Source: Clostridiales bacterium
GTDB taxonomy: Bacteria; Bacillota; Clostridia; Lachnospirales; Lachnospiraceae
Length of the DNA stretch: 5,690 nt
Assembly (NCBI GenBank): GCA_015655565.1
Contig: JAATEU010000138.1
Location: forward strand, 1-5,690
Direction of reading: 5' to 3'
Part shown: piece after piece, positions 5,269 through 5,690 of the stretch
How the letters are laid out: each line of letters starts with the position of its first letter
Numbering within the stretch: position 1 is the first letter of the stretch
Translations under genes and position numbers: made by a program
The notes under the pieces: generated by a model
Databases searched by the model: none
Seen by the model: the letters and a program-made list of their open reading frames with translations, nothing else
What the model was told of the DNA's origin: nothing

Positions 5269-5690
<422 letters not shown>

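Overview
The window looks like chromosomal DNA from an anaerobic, moderately AT-rich Firmicute. A Lachnospiraceae/Clostridia-type gut organism is the best guess. The basis is protein style (OmpR-type two-component pair, RelQ-like small alarmone synthetase, LacI and PfkB sugar genes, GH1 phospho-glucosidase), strong GGAGG-type ribosome binding sites and TGTTATAAT extended -10 promoters. No marker gene is present, so the family assignment is inference.

Left part (1-2367, all minus strand): a RelA/SpoT-type small synthetase gene (1629-2276) is followed by an OmpR/PhoB response regulator (869-1543) and a membrane sensor histidine kinase that runs off the left edge (1-872). The regulator and kinase overlap by ATGA. 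About 85 bp separate the synthetase from the regulator, with no obvious promoter or terminator. The synthetase gene has an extended -10 promoter and a perfect 10-bp inverted repeat in its leader. Its product keeps the RelQ fold signature but has lost the catalytic glutamate and other active-site residues, so it may be a non-catalytic (p)ppGpp-family protein.

Middle (2519-4568, minus strand): one long gene encodes a fusion of a complete LacI-type repressor (DNA-binding plus ligand-binding domain) with a complete ribokinase-like PfkB kinase. Its predicted promoter carries a perfect 12-bp palindrome between -35 and -10, which suggests autoregulation. A 35-codon basic reading frame in its leader ends in an ATGA overlap with its start.

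Right part: a divergent plus-strand gene (4665-5006), with a near-consensus promoter, encodes an unrecognised small two-helix membrane protein. It faces the 3' end of a minus-strand GH1 6-phospho-beta-glucosidase gene (5269 to beyond the right edge). The 262 bp between these convergent genes holds no gene. It contains a 93-bp imperfect palindrome with a 13-bp perfect core, which looks like a dispersed intergenic repeat, plus two further hairpins that probably act in transcript ending.

The sugar regulator-kinase and the phospho-glucosidase suggest carbohydrate uptake and use, and the left part suggests envelope or stress signalling. No single pathway joins all the genes. The most unusual items are the degenerate alarmone synthetase, the repressor-kinase fusion with its operator-like promoter, and the palindromic element.
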